DNA of 64,000 nt from Aquatica leii (GCA_035610365.1 CM069436.1:43868602-43932601), one strand, 5' to 3'; numbered from the stretch's first letter, positions 44,308-56,109 are shown. A program made the numbers and translations. The notes: generated by a model from the letters alone, not told the origin.

Positions 44308-44425
44308 TATCAGTATAATTGCCTAAATTACTACCAAAAAGAACCAGTGTAGGGCCGTTTCATTCTTTTGGGAATCATCAGCACTGGGAAATCCTCTCTG
44401 ATGTATTACCACAATTATACTGATA
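44308..44425 (-). mobile_element. Solo hammerhead hairpin element related to the 25 kb array
   Basis: TATCAGTATAATTG (44,308-44,321) and CAATTATACTGATA (44,412-44,425) are perfect 14 bp inverted repeats flanking a hammerhead. The same outer helix, with two G-U pairs, surrounds the ribozymes of the 24.7-25.6 kb array, while inner sequence has diverged strongly. It is either a single decayed unit or a minimal hairpin family of its own. No tandem neighbour is seen. Confidence 0.8.
44344..44387 (-). ncRNA. Hammerhead ribozyme, solo diverged copy
   Basis: Minus strand: stem I CCAGUG, core CUGAUGA, stem II AUUC-CCAAAA-GAAU, GAAA, stem III region CGGCCC, cleavage UA, stem I partner CACUGG. All core boxes are intact. 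Stem I and II differ in sequence from the 25 kb copies yet pair perfectly. One apparent mismatch lies at the base of stem III (C where G would complete CGGCCG), so activity may be impaired. Confidence 0.8.
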
Positions 44426-46500
44426 TATTTCTATACCTTATATTCAGGTTTTGTTGAAATTACATATAAAAGGTGGTCAACACCATCTCGTAGTTAATGA
44501 GCCCACGTATAAAATTTAACAAATTAGTACTATAGCTATTGTTTTTTAAGCAGTCGCTAAATATTCAAATTAACCAGCAATAGGTACCTACGTATTAATG
44601 TAGATATTATTTTGTAATTACTATAATATTATGGTTATTTATATCAATTATAAACAAACCAAAAATAGATTCTTACTTTTGTCGTTTTTTAATTAATTTT
44701 ACACATTTCAATGTGATGTTGTTTTCGATAATGTTTTTCTGATTACATATAAAGACAAAAATAAGTAATTACAAAAATAAAATACGCTTATAAATAAACT
44801 AAAAGAGTTTTGATTTTTCAGTACCTGAAAAGTAAATAAGAAAGTATAACGTAAAAATGTAATGTAATTATTTACGTAAAGGTTTAAAATATTTATTGCA
44901 CGTTCATAAATTAGATTTTTTTAGACTGTGACACGTTCTACAATTTCTTCCTGTACATGTCCATTTTCACAGTCTATAACGTATGATGTATATAGTACAT
45001 TTAACTTTAAAAACAAAACAAAAATCGTTCAACAGTAATTTTTCTTACAATGGTCTATAAAACTTATCTGAGTTAATTGTAAACGGTCGTAAATTTGACA
45101 AGACGATTTAACAAAAGAAGCTAGAGAGGACTGAAGCACTGAGATTTTGTCAAATCAGGAAGGTACGTAAAGAGGCATGTTGGGCAGATTTGTAAAAATT
45201 GACGGAATACAATAAACGCAATAAACAATTTGCCGTTGTGTTAAAATTAATTTTTTTAAAAAAATAATACAAAAACCAAAATTTAAATATTTTAAAAATG
45301 TTTTTACCATTATTTTAATAGTATTTCATAGACAAATGATAACTTTACTTTGTATTTGTATTATGTGTTAGAAACAATGGATATACCTTGCAATATTGTT
45401 ATACAAAAGGAGAGTGTACAATACAGTTTACAAATAATATATACGAGTGTATCTTGAATTTAGTGTTCTTACAATGTAGTTACATTTAAGCAATTTGATC
45501 TTGAATTTTTTTTAGCTACCGGCTTTATCTAAAAATATTAAAAAATGACGTTGAAAATTTAGTTGAAAATAAATATTTCTTTTACGTATAAAAATTTTTG
45601 TAGTATTAAAACAATCATAAAATTTAAGTATTTGCTTGTTGGTTTTTGTTATTATTATAAACTGTACTATAATTATCTATGCATAAATAAAGGAAAAAAT
45701 TGTTGTAGTGACTTTGACATTTTCCTAACAGATTTGTAAAGGATAATTTTTGTTTTAAATACTACAGATTTAAGATGCATGTATTTTGTTGATGGTAGAC
45801 TAAAATTTTATTGTTTGAAAAATTGTATATTATATATTTAAGTATCAATTGTAAGTTTTAAAGAAGTGAATGTAACCTTTTAATTTATTGTTTTTCTTTA
45901 TTATTATATAGTTTTTAATATCTTAATAAAAAAAATTATTATTAAGTTTTTGTTAGTTTTCATAGAAGATTAAATACCTACATCTATTATAAAAAATAAT
46001 TTTTACAAAAAAATTATATGTATAATTTAGATTACTATGAAGTTATTCGGGCAATATAATTTTTTTATAGAAATTCAAATCAGACGGAAAACGTGATGAT
46101 AATGACAAAGGCGTATATAGTGCATGTGTACGTGTTTTTAGCTTGCTTGAATTTGTGAAGAACTTGAGTCTTATGTGCAATGTTTATGTGAACTTAGTGA
46201 ATTATTCCTTGAACTACAAAAACGTGTCATTTCGATCATTAAAGCACATTATAGTATTAATATTTAGATCTCGGTTTTTGAGGCAAGAGTAGACAAACCT
46301 GGACGTTTAAAATCTGATGTTTTGAACGATGCTGGCAAATCAAAATTGCAAGAGTCATTTTGCTGAGGTGCAAATTGTGATAGTGACAGTTGGTTTTAGA
46401 GGGTGTTCATGTTTATGATCTGTTGAATTGTGCTACTTTAACCTGTTTGTGTAAGTTTTTTATGGTAGAAATCTACTGTATTAGTTAGTTGTTTAAATCC
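44426..46500. other. AT-rich DNA, partly unassigned
   Basis: Mostly AT-rich and non-coding. From 46,080 to 46,500 it is slightly richer in G+C and may be the worn body of the element whose tail follows at 46,535, but I recognise no protein in it. Confidence 0.4.
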
Positions 46501-46534
46501 TATATTGCCTTAGACAAATTTTTTTAAAAATTTT

Positions 46535-46615
46535 AGTGGTCTGATGAAGTGCACACTTGCAGCATAAAACATTGCTTTATAAATAGTATAAAGTAGTTTG
46601 TCTTGTTCCTCCTAA
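46535..46615 (+). repeat. PLE-like tail with decayed hammerhead-like core
   Basis: AGTGGTCTGATGAAG, stem GTGC...GCAT and then AAAAC (46,566-46,570, in place of GAAAC), followed by TATAAAGTAGTTTGT. The flanks and tail match the element at 3,350-3,440, so these are two copies of one interspersed family. Confidence 0.45.
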
Positions 46616-47500
46616 GCGAAAAATAGAAAGTAAGTTGTAATTGCGAATAATGATTCGTACTTCGAAATTGGCAGTTTTTTGTGTTTTGCTTTTCATGGAT
46701 TAAAGCTGTAATACAAAAAGTTACTTAAATTAGTAATTATTACTACATTATTACTAGTTTTGTATTATAAAAAAAAATAAACAAAGTATTTTGCATTATA
46801 AATTAAATAGACATACTTACCAAATGTTGTAAAAGTTAATTGAAATAAATTGTTTTAAAAACACAGATTTGTATACAAACAAGGCAAAGATTATAATATA
46901 AAAACAAAAAGTAATATGTCTTTTAAACTAAATCACATGTTTTTTGTGGTTTTTGTAAGTTTGTTAGCACAGTATTTATTGTTTTTAAATAGTGAAATCA
47001 CGTGAGTTGTGAGGTGAGCGTTACTTCCACCAAAAAAAAACTCACAAGTCCCGCCTAAATATGGTTTACTTTAAAAACTTAAATATGATGTAATTCTTTT
47101 AGTTTAATATTATGATAGAATTTTCAACGTTGCCATTTGAAAACAACTTTTTGTGCTGCCAACATCGCAAACGTCAATATTCGTTCGTTAGTATAGTTAC
47201 GTAATAAGCGAAAAAGACTCTAGGGTGGCAAAATAAAAACTAGGAATCCACATAAAAAAAAGTGTTCAAACTCAATTATTATATTAGAACGAGTATACGA
47301 CAGATAGAAAAATCAATTAAAAAATTTTAAAATTCAGTTAAAATTTAAAAAAAACAATGTTAAAGTTCATGTCAAATTTGAGACATTTATTAATAAATGT
47401 AGTGCGAACAATATTTTTCTGTTGATTTTTTTTTATTTTTTCAAAAATAATGTAATTTTACAAAAGACAACACAAAAAATAATGTACGTTACTTTCGTCG
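46616..47500. other. AT-rich DNA
   Basis: No gene or clear repeat. A patch at 46,990-47,230 is less AT-rich but unassigned. Confidence 0.45.
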
Positions 47501-47508
47501 AAAGAATC

Positions 47509-47578
47509 ATAGCATAACTCATTCACATGCAACGCTCGGACGTGCAGCCTCACGTTTCATTAACGTTCGTTATGCTAT
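47509..47578. repeat. CpG-containing imperfect palindrome
   Basis: ATAGCATAAC (47,509-47,518) pairs perfectly with GTTATGCTAT (47,569-47,578), and the inner parts (CATGCAACGCTCGGACGTG versus CACGTTTCATTAACG) pair partially. CpGs are dense against an AT-rich background. It is similar in style to the palindromes at 2.74 and 48.04 kb. Confidence 0.55.
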
Positions 47579-48040
47579 TCCTTACTTTTGGCTCTTGTTA
47601 CGTAAACTACTATTCTCTATTTCGACATGAGAATTAGCGATTCTTACACTAAAATGCATGTAAGAATAAGCAAATTCTTACACGAATTTTAGTAATCTTA
47701 GTTTTTTCAAAGTTGGTATTTTTGCATCGTAAGTTGACGTTACATGAAAAAGAAATCAAAATTATTGGAACTTAACAATAAAAATTCAAATTTTGATGCC
47801 AAAATAAAATAAAAACGTCTTATTAATTCGAAGTTATTTACTTATAAAAGTATAAAGAGATAATTTTGTATGAGATTTTAGGTTAACACATAAATTTATG
47901 TCAATATATGTCAAAGTATAAGTGTTGCCAATTCAATAAAATATAAGTTTCTCACTGTTGTTTTAAAATTAAAATTATACAAAAAATATTAAATATTGTA
48001 TCGAAATAGAGAAAATGTATAAAGCACACGTCATAGAATA

Positions 48041-48115
48041 CGTTTCAATCACTCGACCTCTTCATAAACTCGCCGATGCGCGGCTCGTGTATGAAACCTC
48101 TCGTGATTGAAGCGC
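48041..48115. repeat. CpG-rich ~75 bp imperfect palindrome
   Basis: The left arm begins CGTTTCAATCACTCGACCTC and the right arm ends CCTCTCGTGATTGAAGCG. The arms pair over most of about 35 nt each around a GATGC centre, with matched blocks TTCAATCAC/GTGATTGAA, TTCATA/TATGAA and GCCG/CGGC. It could be a hairpin element or a cruciform-forming regulatory site. Confidence 0.65.
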
Positions 48116-48119
48116 GTTG

Positions 48120-49430
48120 ATTCTGTAACATGTATTTTGATATACTATCACAGTATTAGAAGAAGTACTTGAATATTTTTGTAAGTATTTACCTATCTAT
48201 AATTTAACTGTGTTTGTAGATAAGTTACATAAAAAAATTAATTAGTATTACCATATAATAGTTATATTTACATTTCATAATTAATTAATCAATAAGGTAA
48301 GTAATGAAGGCAACTAATAATCAAGAATGTTTAACGAGCTAGCGAGAACGTCGAGAAAGAGTTGAATCAAACTGTAATATTTATAGATATATATAAGTTA
48401 CAATAAACATTTTTTTTAATTACATAGATTTAAAGTTCATATGCGAATAATTTTATAATAATTATTAAAAGTTTTAAATTGGATAAAATAGCACCTAACT
48501 AAAATAATTAACAGATATATTTACTTCAGTTTGTAAATTTGTAATTTGTTACTTAATACAAAGCAAATAAGGCAAATGTTACCTCTAACTGCTATTTTAG
48601 TAACATATTTGAGTTTATTAATTTTTTTTTCTTTTAGGTTTAATTACTTTCAAGAAACCTTTGTTTGTTTAAAAGTTCTAATAAGGTAATACATGATTGG
48701 TTACTTTACTTTATTGCCTGGGAACATCGTCATGCTTTCTAGTTGTATCCTTGTTTGATTTATTGTTTTTTAGCAAATTTCTGTTGATAATTAGTGCAAC
48801 TAAAATTTATAAATATGTTAATACTAAGGAAAAGTGGATTCTGGATTAGTTGACGATCTTTGAGTTTTAATTATGTTGTAACTAAAATGGTTTTAGCTCT
48901 GTGTTAATTGTCGATGGTATATTTCGTTTGAGTATTATAAATTAATTCACTGAAAATGACGAGGAGTTATGCTCTGTTTTGCTTTACTTTATTTTAAGTA
49001 AATTTAGTCTACAATAATGCTCACGATTCAATCTTCACCATCAAGGTGGATTTCCGTTTTTTCGTACCCAGCAGAAAGAATACTCTAGCTCCATTACCGT
49101 TCACATTGTTATCGCCAACCTAAGTTGGCCAAGCACGTTATTGGAGGTTAAAAAGCATATGGTTTGGCCGATATAAAATTTATTACATAAGCAAATAAGT
49201 TGATAGTTGTTAGTTACAATCATTTTGTACTTCATTACCTGATGACCGGTCAATGAGGCCCGGTAAATTTAAAAACTCAAATTTCAAATTTATAGTAACA
49301 ACCCAACGGCCAAATTGTTTTTTATTAATTACTCTTATTTGCAACAGTCAAAATTTCAATTTATTAATGTTAATATTGTTTGTTAATTAGTGCGCACATG
49401 TGTTTTTAGTAAGTTCTTGTTGATTAATTG
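48120..49430. other. AT-rich DNA with a decayed CTGATGA motif
   Basis: No gene is recognised. A patch at 49,020-49,170 is more complex. CTGATGA (49,239-49,245) followed by CCGG...CCCGG and TAAAT resembles a badly decayed hammerhead-like core, but GAAA is lost. Confidence 0.35.
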
Positions 49431-49435
49431 TATAT

Positions 49436-49477
49436 CACTCTCTTATCTTTGTAATAATTTATAAAGATAAGAGAGTG
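49436..49477. repeat. Perfect 15 bp hairpin
   Basis: CACTCTCTTATCTTT (49,436-49,450), a 12 nt loop, then the exact reverse complement AAAGATAAGAGAGTG (49,463-49,477). Its perfect pairing is notable in AT-rich DNA. No T-run or gene context suggests a known role. Confidence 0.75.
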
Positions 49478-49479
49478 AA

Positions 49480-50185
49480 GATGATCTTCAATATTTAAAG
49501 ATGGAAAAAATTGTCAAAAAAATTGACATAAAATTGGGGTTTTGACAATTATTCAAGGGATTTTATTAAAACCCAACCCTAATAAAACTGAATATGGATT
49601 CTAAGACTTAAAGTTTTAAGCTATTAATTGTTTGACAATTTATTCTTTTACGACAACCTATACTCAATTTATGTTATAGTTGTTAATAAGTTTAATAATT
49701 AATATAATTAGCGTTTAAGTGGTTATTTTATTTTATTCTATTTTTACTGTTCTAACAAATCTTAGATTAATAATCGCTCAAAGGCTTTTTTAATTTGACT
49801 TCAAATTTTACTTATTTTGCGTTTAATGCGTTATTGATTTTTTTTGCGTTATTACTTAGAGTATCTTAAAAATTACGTAGTTTGCGTTTAATTTTAATTT
49901 TATAAATATGTACTTTCTCGTTTTACTTAATTAATTTATTTTTTTATATCAAATTTTATAGTTTTTTGTTTTCAATTTTATTTGCAACTTTTTTTTGTTT
50001 TTTTTTAAATTTTACCATATGTTCTTATTGCTATAGTAAATATCAACCGTGTTTTAAATTTAGTATTAAAGATTGAGCGACTTATGTACTTTAAGGTACA
50101 TTCTAAAAGTACATCTACCCGACAGCGTGCTTTCTAGTTGACAAAAGCTAGAAAGTAAATCAACAATTAGAGCAGCTTCTTTGTT
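49480..50185. other. AT-rich DNA, possible worn Gypsy LTR
   Basis: If the primer-binding-like site at 50,186 is real, an LTR should end just before it. I see no second copy of this sequence in the window, so an LTR cannot be confirmed. A small hairpin CTTTCTAG...CTAGAAAG lies at 50,130-50,155. Confidence 0.3.
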
Positions 50186-50197
50186 TGGCGCCCATTG
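50186..50197 (+). promoter_or_regulatory. Possible tRNA-Lys primer-binding site of a Gypsy element
   Basis: TGGCGCCCATTG resembles the TGGCGCCCA primer-binding site complementary to the 3' end of tRNA-Lys used by many LTR elements, and lies directly 5' of Gypsy-like gag sequence. Confidence 0.45.
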
Positions 50198-50199
50198 CC

Positions 50200-51010
50200 A
50201 ATTTTGACTTTTATTTACGTTGTTCCAATTCCGTTGTTAGTCGTGAAAGTTTAACACCACCTATTAGACAACAATTTCGATCTTCTAGTACCGCACCTTC
50301 CATGAGAAGATTACCTATAGTTAACACCCCTGCTTCTTCTAATAGTAGTGTTTTGCAATTATGTTGGAATTGTAAGAAGTTTAATCGTTGTGCTATTTTT
50401 AACAAATGATCTAAAAACTGTTTATTTTGTTATTGTTGTAGAAAGCCTGAACCATCTGAACTTGTTCTAAATGTACGGGGAACGAGTAAAAGTCGTCTAA
50501 AAAGGCGTTTAATGACTTCAGAAGTTAAAATAAAATTTGGTGTGTATTATAATAGTTTACTTTGTAAGAAAAAAAAAGTTTTGTAAAGAATAAGATTTTG
50601 TTAGATTATGTTTTTGAGTCTGCTCAGTGTGATGAACAACCTTTCGTTTTCGTCAAGATTTTTAATCATGAAATTTTGAGTTTACTTAATAATTGCACTT
50701 TACGCACTATTGTTGGTTATAAAGATTATTTAATTTTAGATCAGTTAGATTTATAATTAAATAGATCTGTTAAGGTAAATTGTACAGTTGCTTATGGAAA
50801 ATTACTAGAAAATTTAGAATCACTTTTTGTTGCTATAGAATTTAGGAGAAAATCTATTCTTTTGAAACTTTTATTAGTTACCAATGTTCCGCACAATTGG
50901 ATTTTAGGTGTTGATTTTTGGAAACAAGCAGACATTGTTTCTAATCTTAGGAAATGCAAATAGCGTTTTGAAATACTATCTCACGTTTAGAAAATAAGGA
51001 TTCTCGTTAT
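50200..51010 (+). pseudogene. Gypsy-type gag-protease fragment, inactive
   Basis: A 74-codon open frame (50,185-50,409) ends in LCWNCKKFNRCAIFNK, the first Cys knuckle of a gag nucleocapsid; the His is replaced (FNRC). Downstream frames give FCYCCRKPEPSEL (second knuckle), then FVFVKIFNHEILSLL followed by NNCTLRTIVG at 50,685-50,720, where a retropepsin would have its D-S/T-G active site. Here the triad is lost (NNC). PHNWILGVDFWKQADIV near 50,890-50,940 is the typical end of the protease domain. Most of gag upstream is deleted. No reverse transcriptase follows; the sequence instead changes to piggyBac debris at about 51,190. Confidence 0.7.
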
Positions 51011-51189
51011 AATTTGTTCTCGGAGTAGTTTAAACAATTAGATAATTTTACTCTTGCTGTTTACGCTGTTAATAAATTAGTGAAGTCTTTATTAAATGTT
51101 AGACGTCTAGTGGTTACCAATACTTTTATACAAGTACTAAAGTTGCTAAATGTTTATATAAAATAAATACTAATTTTTGAGAAACAATA

Positions 51190-51730
51190 AGAAAAAGATG
51201 CAAATCTACCAAAAGACATACCTACGCAAAATTTAAAGAAGGGTGAAATAACACGAGACGAAAACGTTATATTACGTTATTAAAGTAGAGAAACCAATGA
51301 GATATGTACATGCTCTCAATTTATCACGATCAACAGCTCACCATGTGTAGAAAAAAACAAAATGGCGAGGATAAGGTGAAGCCAGCTGCTGTAGTAGAAT
51401 ACAACAAGCGTAAAAAAAATGTCGATATTTCTCATCAGCTGTCGAGCTATTTAACTTGCTTTCGTAAATCTCTTAGTACAAAAAACTAATAGTAGAAGTT
51501 GTATATCAAACATTGATAGTTTATACTCTTATATTGTATAATTCCCAACGATTTTAAATAATGCGAAACAATTTTATATAAATTTTAATTTTTTGTCAAA
51601 TAATAGACAAATACAACAAAAGTTTGTAAAACCAGTAAAGGAAACATTAAAAACTGCGTCTATAAAAAGTTTTTTTAATATTTTTGAAGTTGTAGAATAT
51701 TCTCTACCAAAGATTAAAATCTATTGAGAA
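51190..51730 (+). pseudogene. Third piggyBac transposase fragment
   Basis: LPKDIPTQNLKKGEI (about 51,207-51,250) is followed by a 61-codon open frame (51,304-51,489) with MLSIYHDQQ, VKPAAVVEYNKRKKNVDISH and LTCFRKSLS. YNK...VDxxxQ is the region around the third catalytic Asp of piggyBac transposases, with VDISH in place of VDxSD. The spacing from the LSxxHD block to YNK fits the family. This subfamily (P-x-A-V-x-Y-N-K) is different from the two copies at 35 and 40 kb. Only the C-terminal catalytic part is left, and no ends are found. Confidence 0.7.
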
Positions 51731-51739
51731 TCGAAATAA

Positions 51740-53080
51740 TAATAAATATTTCCACAAGGTAAAATTTAATTATACAATTTGGGAAACCATATTTGAAAAA
51801 TACAAACATATAATTTTAAACTGTTATTATTGTAATAACAGACTTAAAGATTTTTATTTAATAGCAAACGGATCTGTACGTACAAAAAATCAAACAATTA
51901 TAATAAATATTTTTTATACAAATTACAAGTTATGTTTTGACTATTTTAGCGTTTACATATTATAAACAACTTTAAAACACGGTTTATGACGTCAAATTAA
52001 TATGATTGATTAAGTCGTTGTTTACTTTAATCAATTTAATGGTTTTCATTATGTTTGGAAACTAATAATGTGACGTCTAAGGTGTAATAATAAACTCGAC
52101 ATTTGTTATCAGAGTTATAAATCATAACATCGAATGTCAAAATTGATTATTGTGTTATTAATGTACATAAATACAGTAAAATTCATAATACAACAAATTA
52201 TTATAGAACTGATAGAAAACACAGCAACATAATAGAAACAATAGAAACAAAAGTTTATATTCACAAACGGTAGTTAACTCGTTAAAATAAAAGACACGTT
52301 AATCTCAACAGTTTTGTAGCATTTATTTTAAGCTTTGTGATAAACTTAGTTTGAAGCAATTTATCAGTATTAACTTTTATTTTTTATTGTTTTCGCTACA
52401 TATACAAGAAATATTTATTTTCTAGGTTTATAATGATATAATATTGGATTGTTACTAAAAAGTAAGAGTTATAAAGTATTTTATGTATAACAACCGATTG
52501 CAATCGCGAAAACAGTTAAAAGTTTAAAACCATAAAAAACTTTTCGATTTATGTTTTTGTGAAATTTAATTTTAATTTTTCAGATTAACTCTTTTAATAA
52601 ACATATAAATATAAATTATGAAATTATAATTTAACGTTGCCAAAAAAATATTTTTTTGACAAACGCCGTTTTTGTAATCTTAATCTTTATTATTGCTTAA
52701 TTATTTACGTTAACAACAAAACAAATAAAGATTTTATCAAAGTAAACTTTACGAGCAAATATTTCTGTTTTTTTTAAACAAGAAAATTTGAATTATGTTA
52801 AAATTCTACAGGCTAGATTTGTATTACAGCTTTCTATTCAAAATTTTTTTAACAAGCCGAGCTTTAATCGCACATCGTAGTAAACACCTTTACAGTTTGG
52901 AATAAACTGATTGATCGCGGTTGGAAATTCTGCTTTTATAGACCGATCGATTGACAAAACTTGTAATTGAACAACCGTTTGAAGAAAACTAGAGTTTTGA
53001 TTAATAATAAAGAAAATCTTACGTATTTTTATAAATTACCTGATGGTAATTAAAAATTAGAAACATTAGTTAAAACGTGC
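51740..53080. other. AT-rich DNA
   Basis: No gene is recognised. An imperfect inverted repeat is visible near 52,095-52,140 (GACATTTGTTAT...ATAACATCGAATGTC). Confidence 0.45.
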
Positions 53081-53082
53081 TT

Positions 53083-53283
53083 TTAAACAAAATTTATTAA
53101 ATTTTTTCTAGCATATATTCCGCTACTGCTGTCTAAAATACTGTTTAATATGACTACATTTTCAATGTTTTCTAATGTGAATATGTATGTACGTTTTTTG
53201 TTACTTTCTTTGATCTGTGTACGACCACAAAAGCAAAGAATGTCATAAACGCCGTCAAACATAAAAGGATTAACATCTTTCAT
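53083..53283 (-). pseudogene. PLE GIY-YIG endonuclease fragment
   Basis: The 66-codon minus frame reads DGVYDILCFCGRTQIKESNK near its start. GVY-x-I-x-C-x-C-G followed by a K/R-rich stretch parallels the GVYQIPCSCG seen in the PLE at 10.1 kb, though the YIG box is degenerate (TQIKES). The rest of the frame shows no landmark. It is an orphan piece of a fourth PLE copy; no reverse transcriptase or terminal repeat is found nearby. Confidence 0.45.
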
Positions 53284-53289
53284 CTGACT

Positions 53290-55759
53290 TAATTCAATTT
53301 TTTTATGAATATGTTAGCAACAAGTGAAAGCTTTGTGGCTCCTGGTGTTTCTGACTAAAATTTTCCTTAAAAACTAAAATATGTAAACGTCAAACAGTTT
53401 CCTAACACATTATTTTTATGTAAAAATTTTTTAAATATTAATTGCATCAGGTACAAACACTTTCATAAACAAACACTCAATATCATAAATAATCAGTGTC
53501 AGTAGCTTGCAAACAAAATTATGAAACTTTGGACCTCGTCGGAATTAAATATAAATGTCTTCGTATTTTCGGTTAAAGATATTAATAAATTTGTAAAATA
53601 CTTCAAAATTGCATAAAGTGATGAATTTATAACGCTTACAATTAGTCGAAAAAATTTTTTTTTATTAGTTTCATTACTTGACGTCTTCTTAATGAGAATG
53701 CTGTTTTATTAAAAAAAAGTAATCTTTTGAAATTATTTTATACAAACCGTTTGCAAAAAGATTAAAGATTTTGTTATCATAACCTAATCGATTTGTAATA
53801 ACAGTGGAGTTTCTTTTGTCAGTTTAAGAATAATAATAGATTTATTTATTAAAGCGATTTTAATGCAAAAAACTTATACTTCAAAGAAAATCTACAAGCT
53901 AGAATTTTTTAGAATACAAAATTGTTTTTTTTTATATATAGGTTTTTGGTTTTAATTTTAAAATTTATTTATTTTAGTGTAAACATTTATTTTCCTTCAA
54001 AAAAGTGTAATTTCTTATTATTATAACAAATGACGAAGCTGATATATAAGAAACATATGAAACTTATAAATTAAAATCTTAAGATTGTAACGCGTTACAA
54101 ACTATTTGTAAATTTTAAATTAGATTAAAAACGATAATAAACCAAACAAGAAACCATGGAACAATATATAGAAACGTAAAATGTGGAATCATAGATATAA
54201 TCAAATTTGTAAAACATTTACGTCTATTAAGTAAAAAAAATAAGCTAAACAGAATAACTAATTACAGATTGCAAACTTGAAAGAATTATAGCTTATTCCA
54301 AAACTAAAAATTGCATCCGAAATTTGACGATTATCTCAAATAAATTCTAACTAAAAACATCAGCTGTAAACAATGTGGGTACTTAATGTAATAGTTAATA
54401 TTTAATTTAATAATAATAATAATAACTTCAAACGCCGTATAAAAAGTGCAAACATTTTTTATTTGAATAATGTATTGACAATCGGAACAAAATTTGTTTC
54501 TGCGCAACTATTCTTTAGTTTTGAGACGATCTGTAATAACTTTGTTACATCATAGAAGAAATAGATAAAAAAATGAGCATCTACATCTGTAGATTCCCCG
54601 TTCATTCTATATAAAAGAATAAAAAGAAGACTATTCGAATATTTTAACTGCATAAAAAATAATTTTTTTTCATATATTAAAATCCACTTATTTAATTCTA
54701 CAAAAATTAAGAAATTTTTTATATTTATAGTCAAGGTTTAAAACTGAATTTTTTAGAAATGAAAAAAAAGTGTAAATCGTTTAGTGAGTAACTCGAGGGA
54801 CCGTTGGCATATTTACTTCTTAACCCAAGTATATATTTTCAAAAAATCTAAATTGTTTGATTGTTTAAATTAAGAAATTTTTTTAAATTGTATCTAACTG
54901 TAAACAATTTTTTTGCAAAATTAATCACTTCTAACTTAGTTTTAATCGACACCCGACATTTTCATCTTAAGAATAGTACTGTTATTCAAACAATATAAAA
55001 TTTCACAACAAACACTATATGTCGGCGAAGTATTCTAATACGTAACTCTTATAAGACTGTCATTGTTAGTTATTTTTATAGAAAATGAATAAGTGTAAAT
55101 TGTAAAGAAGATTAAGTAACTACAAGTGTTACCTATCTGTTACATCCGTTATTTTGGTGCATATTTATTCTTACTAAACGATTTATGATTACAAGTGCTT
55201 TATGGATTTATGGCCCAACTGCCGGAATTCTTACTTTGTAAACATTTTTAGTTAGTAACTGACTGCTTACTAAGCGGTTTCTACTAATTAAAAAACACGA
55301 TTTAACCTCTAATTCTTTTCTTAGCCAAGCAAAGCTAGTAATCTTCACATTTATTTTAAATATACATTAGTTCCTATTATTATTTTGTTAAACTTTTGTT
55401 GTAACCTAAGAACATTTCTGTTTTCAAGTTAGCTAATTTTTGATATTTAAAAATTTAAAAAAAAACAATTTAAAAAAATTAATTGCATCAAATAAAATGC
55501 ACTAAAACAAAATAATGATTGAATTTAGTTATAATGAATAACAAAACTTTCATTTAAGACCTGAGTAAATACTTTTCTTATATATTCATCCCTATCAATC
55601 AGTCGTATCACATACTTATCTTCACATCTTGTTAAAGCAATTGAAAGACAGCCTTTAGAACATATTATTTTACCTGCTTTTACTATTTTGTGAAACGGTA
55701 GATGAAATGGGTTTTTTGTGTAACTGAATTTTACTTTGTGGGAGCTTTTCAATAATTTA
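53290..55759. other. AT-rich DNA with unassigned small frames
   Basis: Minus frames at 54,459-54,734 (91 codons) and 55,525-55,752 (75 codons) have no recognised domain. The latter has a more protein-like composition (LTRCEDKYVIRLIDRDEYIR) and could be a relic. It ends just before the Copia LTR. Nothing else stands out. Confidence 0.4.
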
Positions 55760-55936
55760 TGTTGGTAGCATTAAAAATATAAAAGTTGGTAGCATTGTAT
55801 AAGTACGAAAAAGATGTGTAATAAAGGTTAAAGTCTAACCAGGGTACTTACAATAAAAAGTTAAGTTGTTCTATTTAAAGTTTTATTTTGAATACTCAAT
55901 ATATTACAGACATGATAAAACTGCTAATTTATAACA
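55760..55936 (+). repeat. Copia 5' LTR
   Basis: Starts TGTTGGTAGC and ends ATAACA, directly before the primer-binding site. It contains AAAGTTTTATTTTG and the GTATAAGTACG block near 55,799 also found in the 3' LTR. The two LTRs differ at many positions, so the insertion is old. Confidence 0.75.
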
Positions 55937-55953
55937 GGTTATAGGCCCAGTCA
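55937..55953 (+). promoter_or_regulatory. Copia primer-binding site (internal initiator tRNA-Met type)
   Basis: GGTTATAGGCCCAGTCA lies immediately after the 5' LTR. It is one change away from the GGTTATGGGCCCAG site that is complementary to the cleaved initiator-Met tRNA used by Copia elements of insects. Confidence 0.8.
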
Positions 55954-56109
55954 TCGAAACTCATGCGAATCTTTGAGTATTGAGGTTCGACTACATGTTT
56001 GTGGGTTAGACAAATGTACGTTAGAAACAAAAACCTTTTTAAAAAACATTATCTCTTTTAAAACTAAATGGAACAAATTGGGTTGTGTAAAAGTTCCAAA
56101 CCACTTTAA

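Noticed and set aside
49239-49268. CTGATGA with CCGG/CCCGG stem as a hammerhead
   Set aside because: GAAA is replaced by TAAA and stem I is not seen; at best a very decayed relative.
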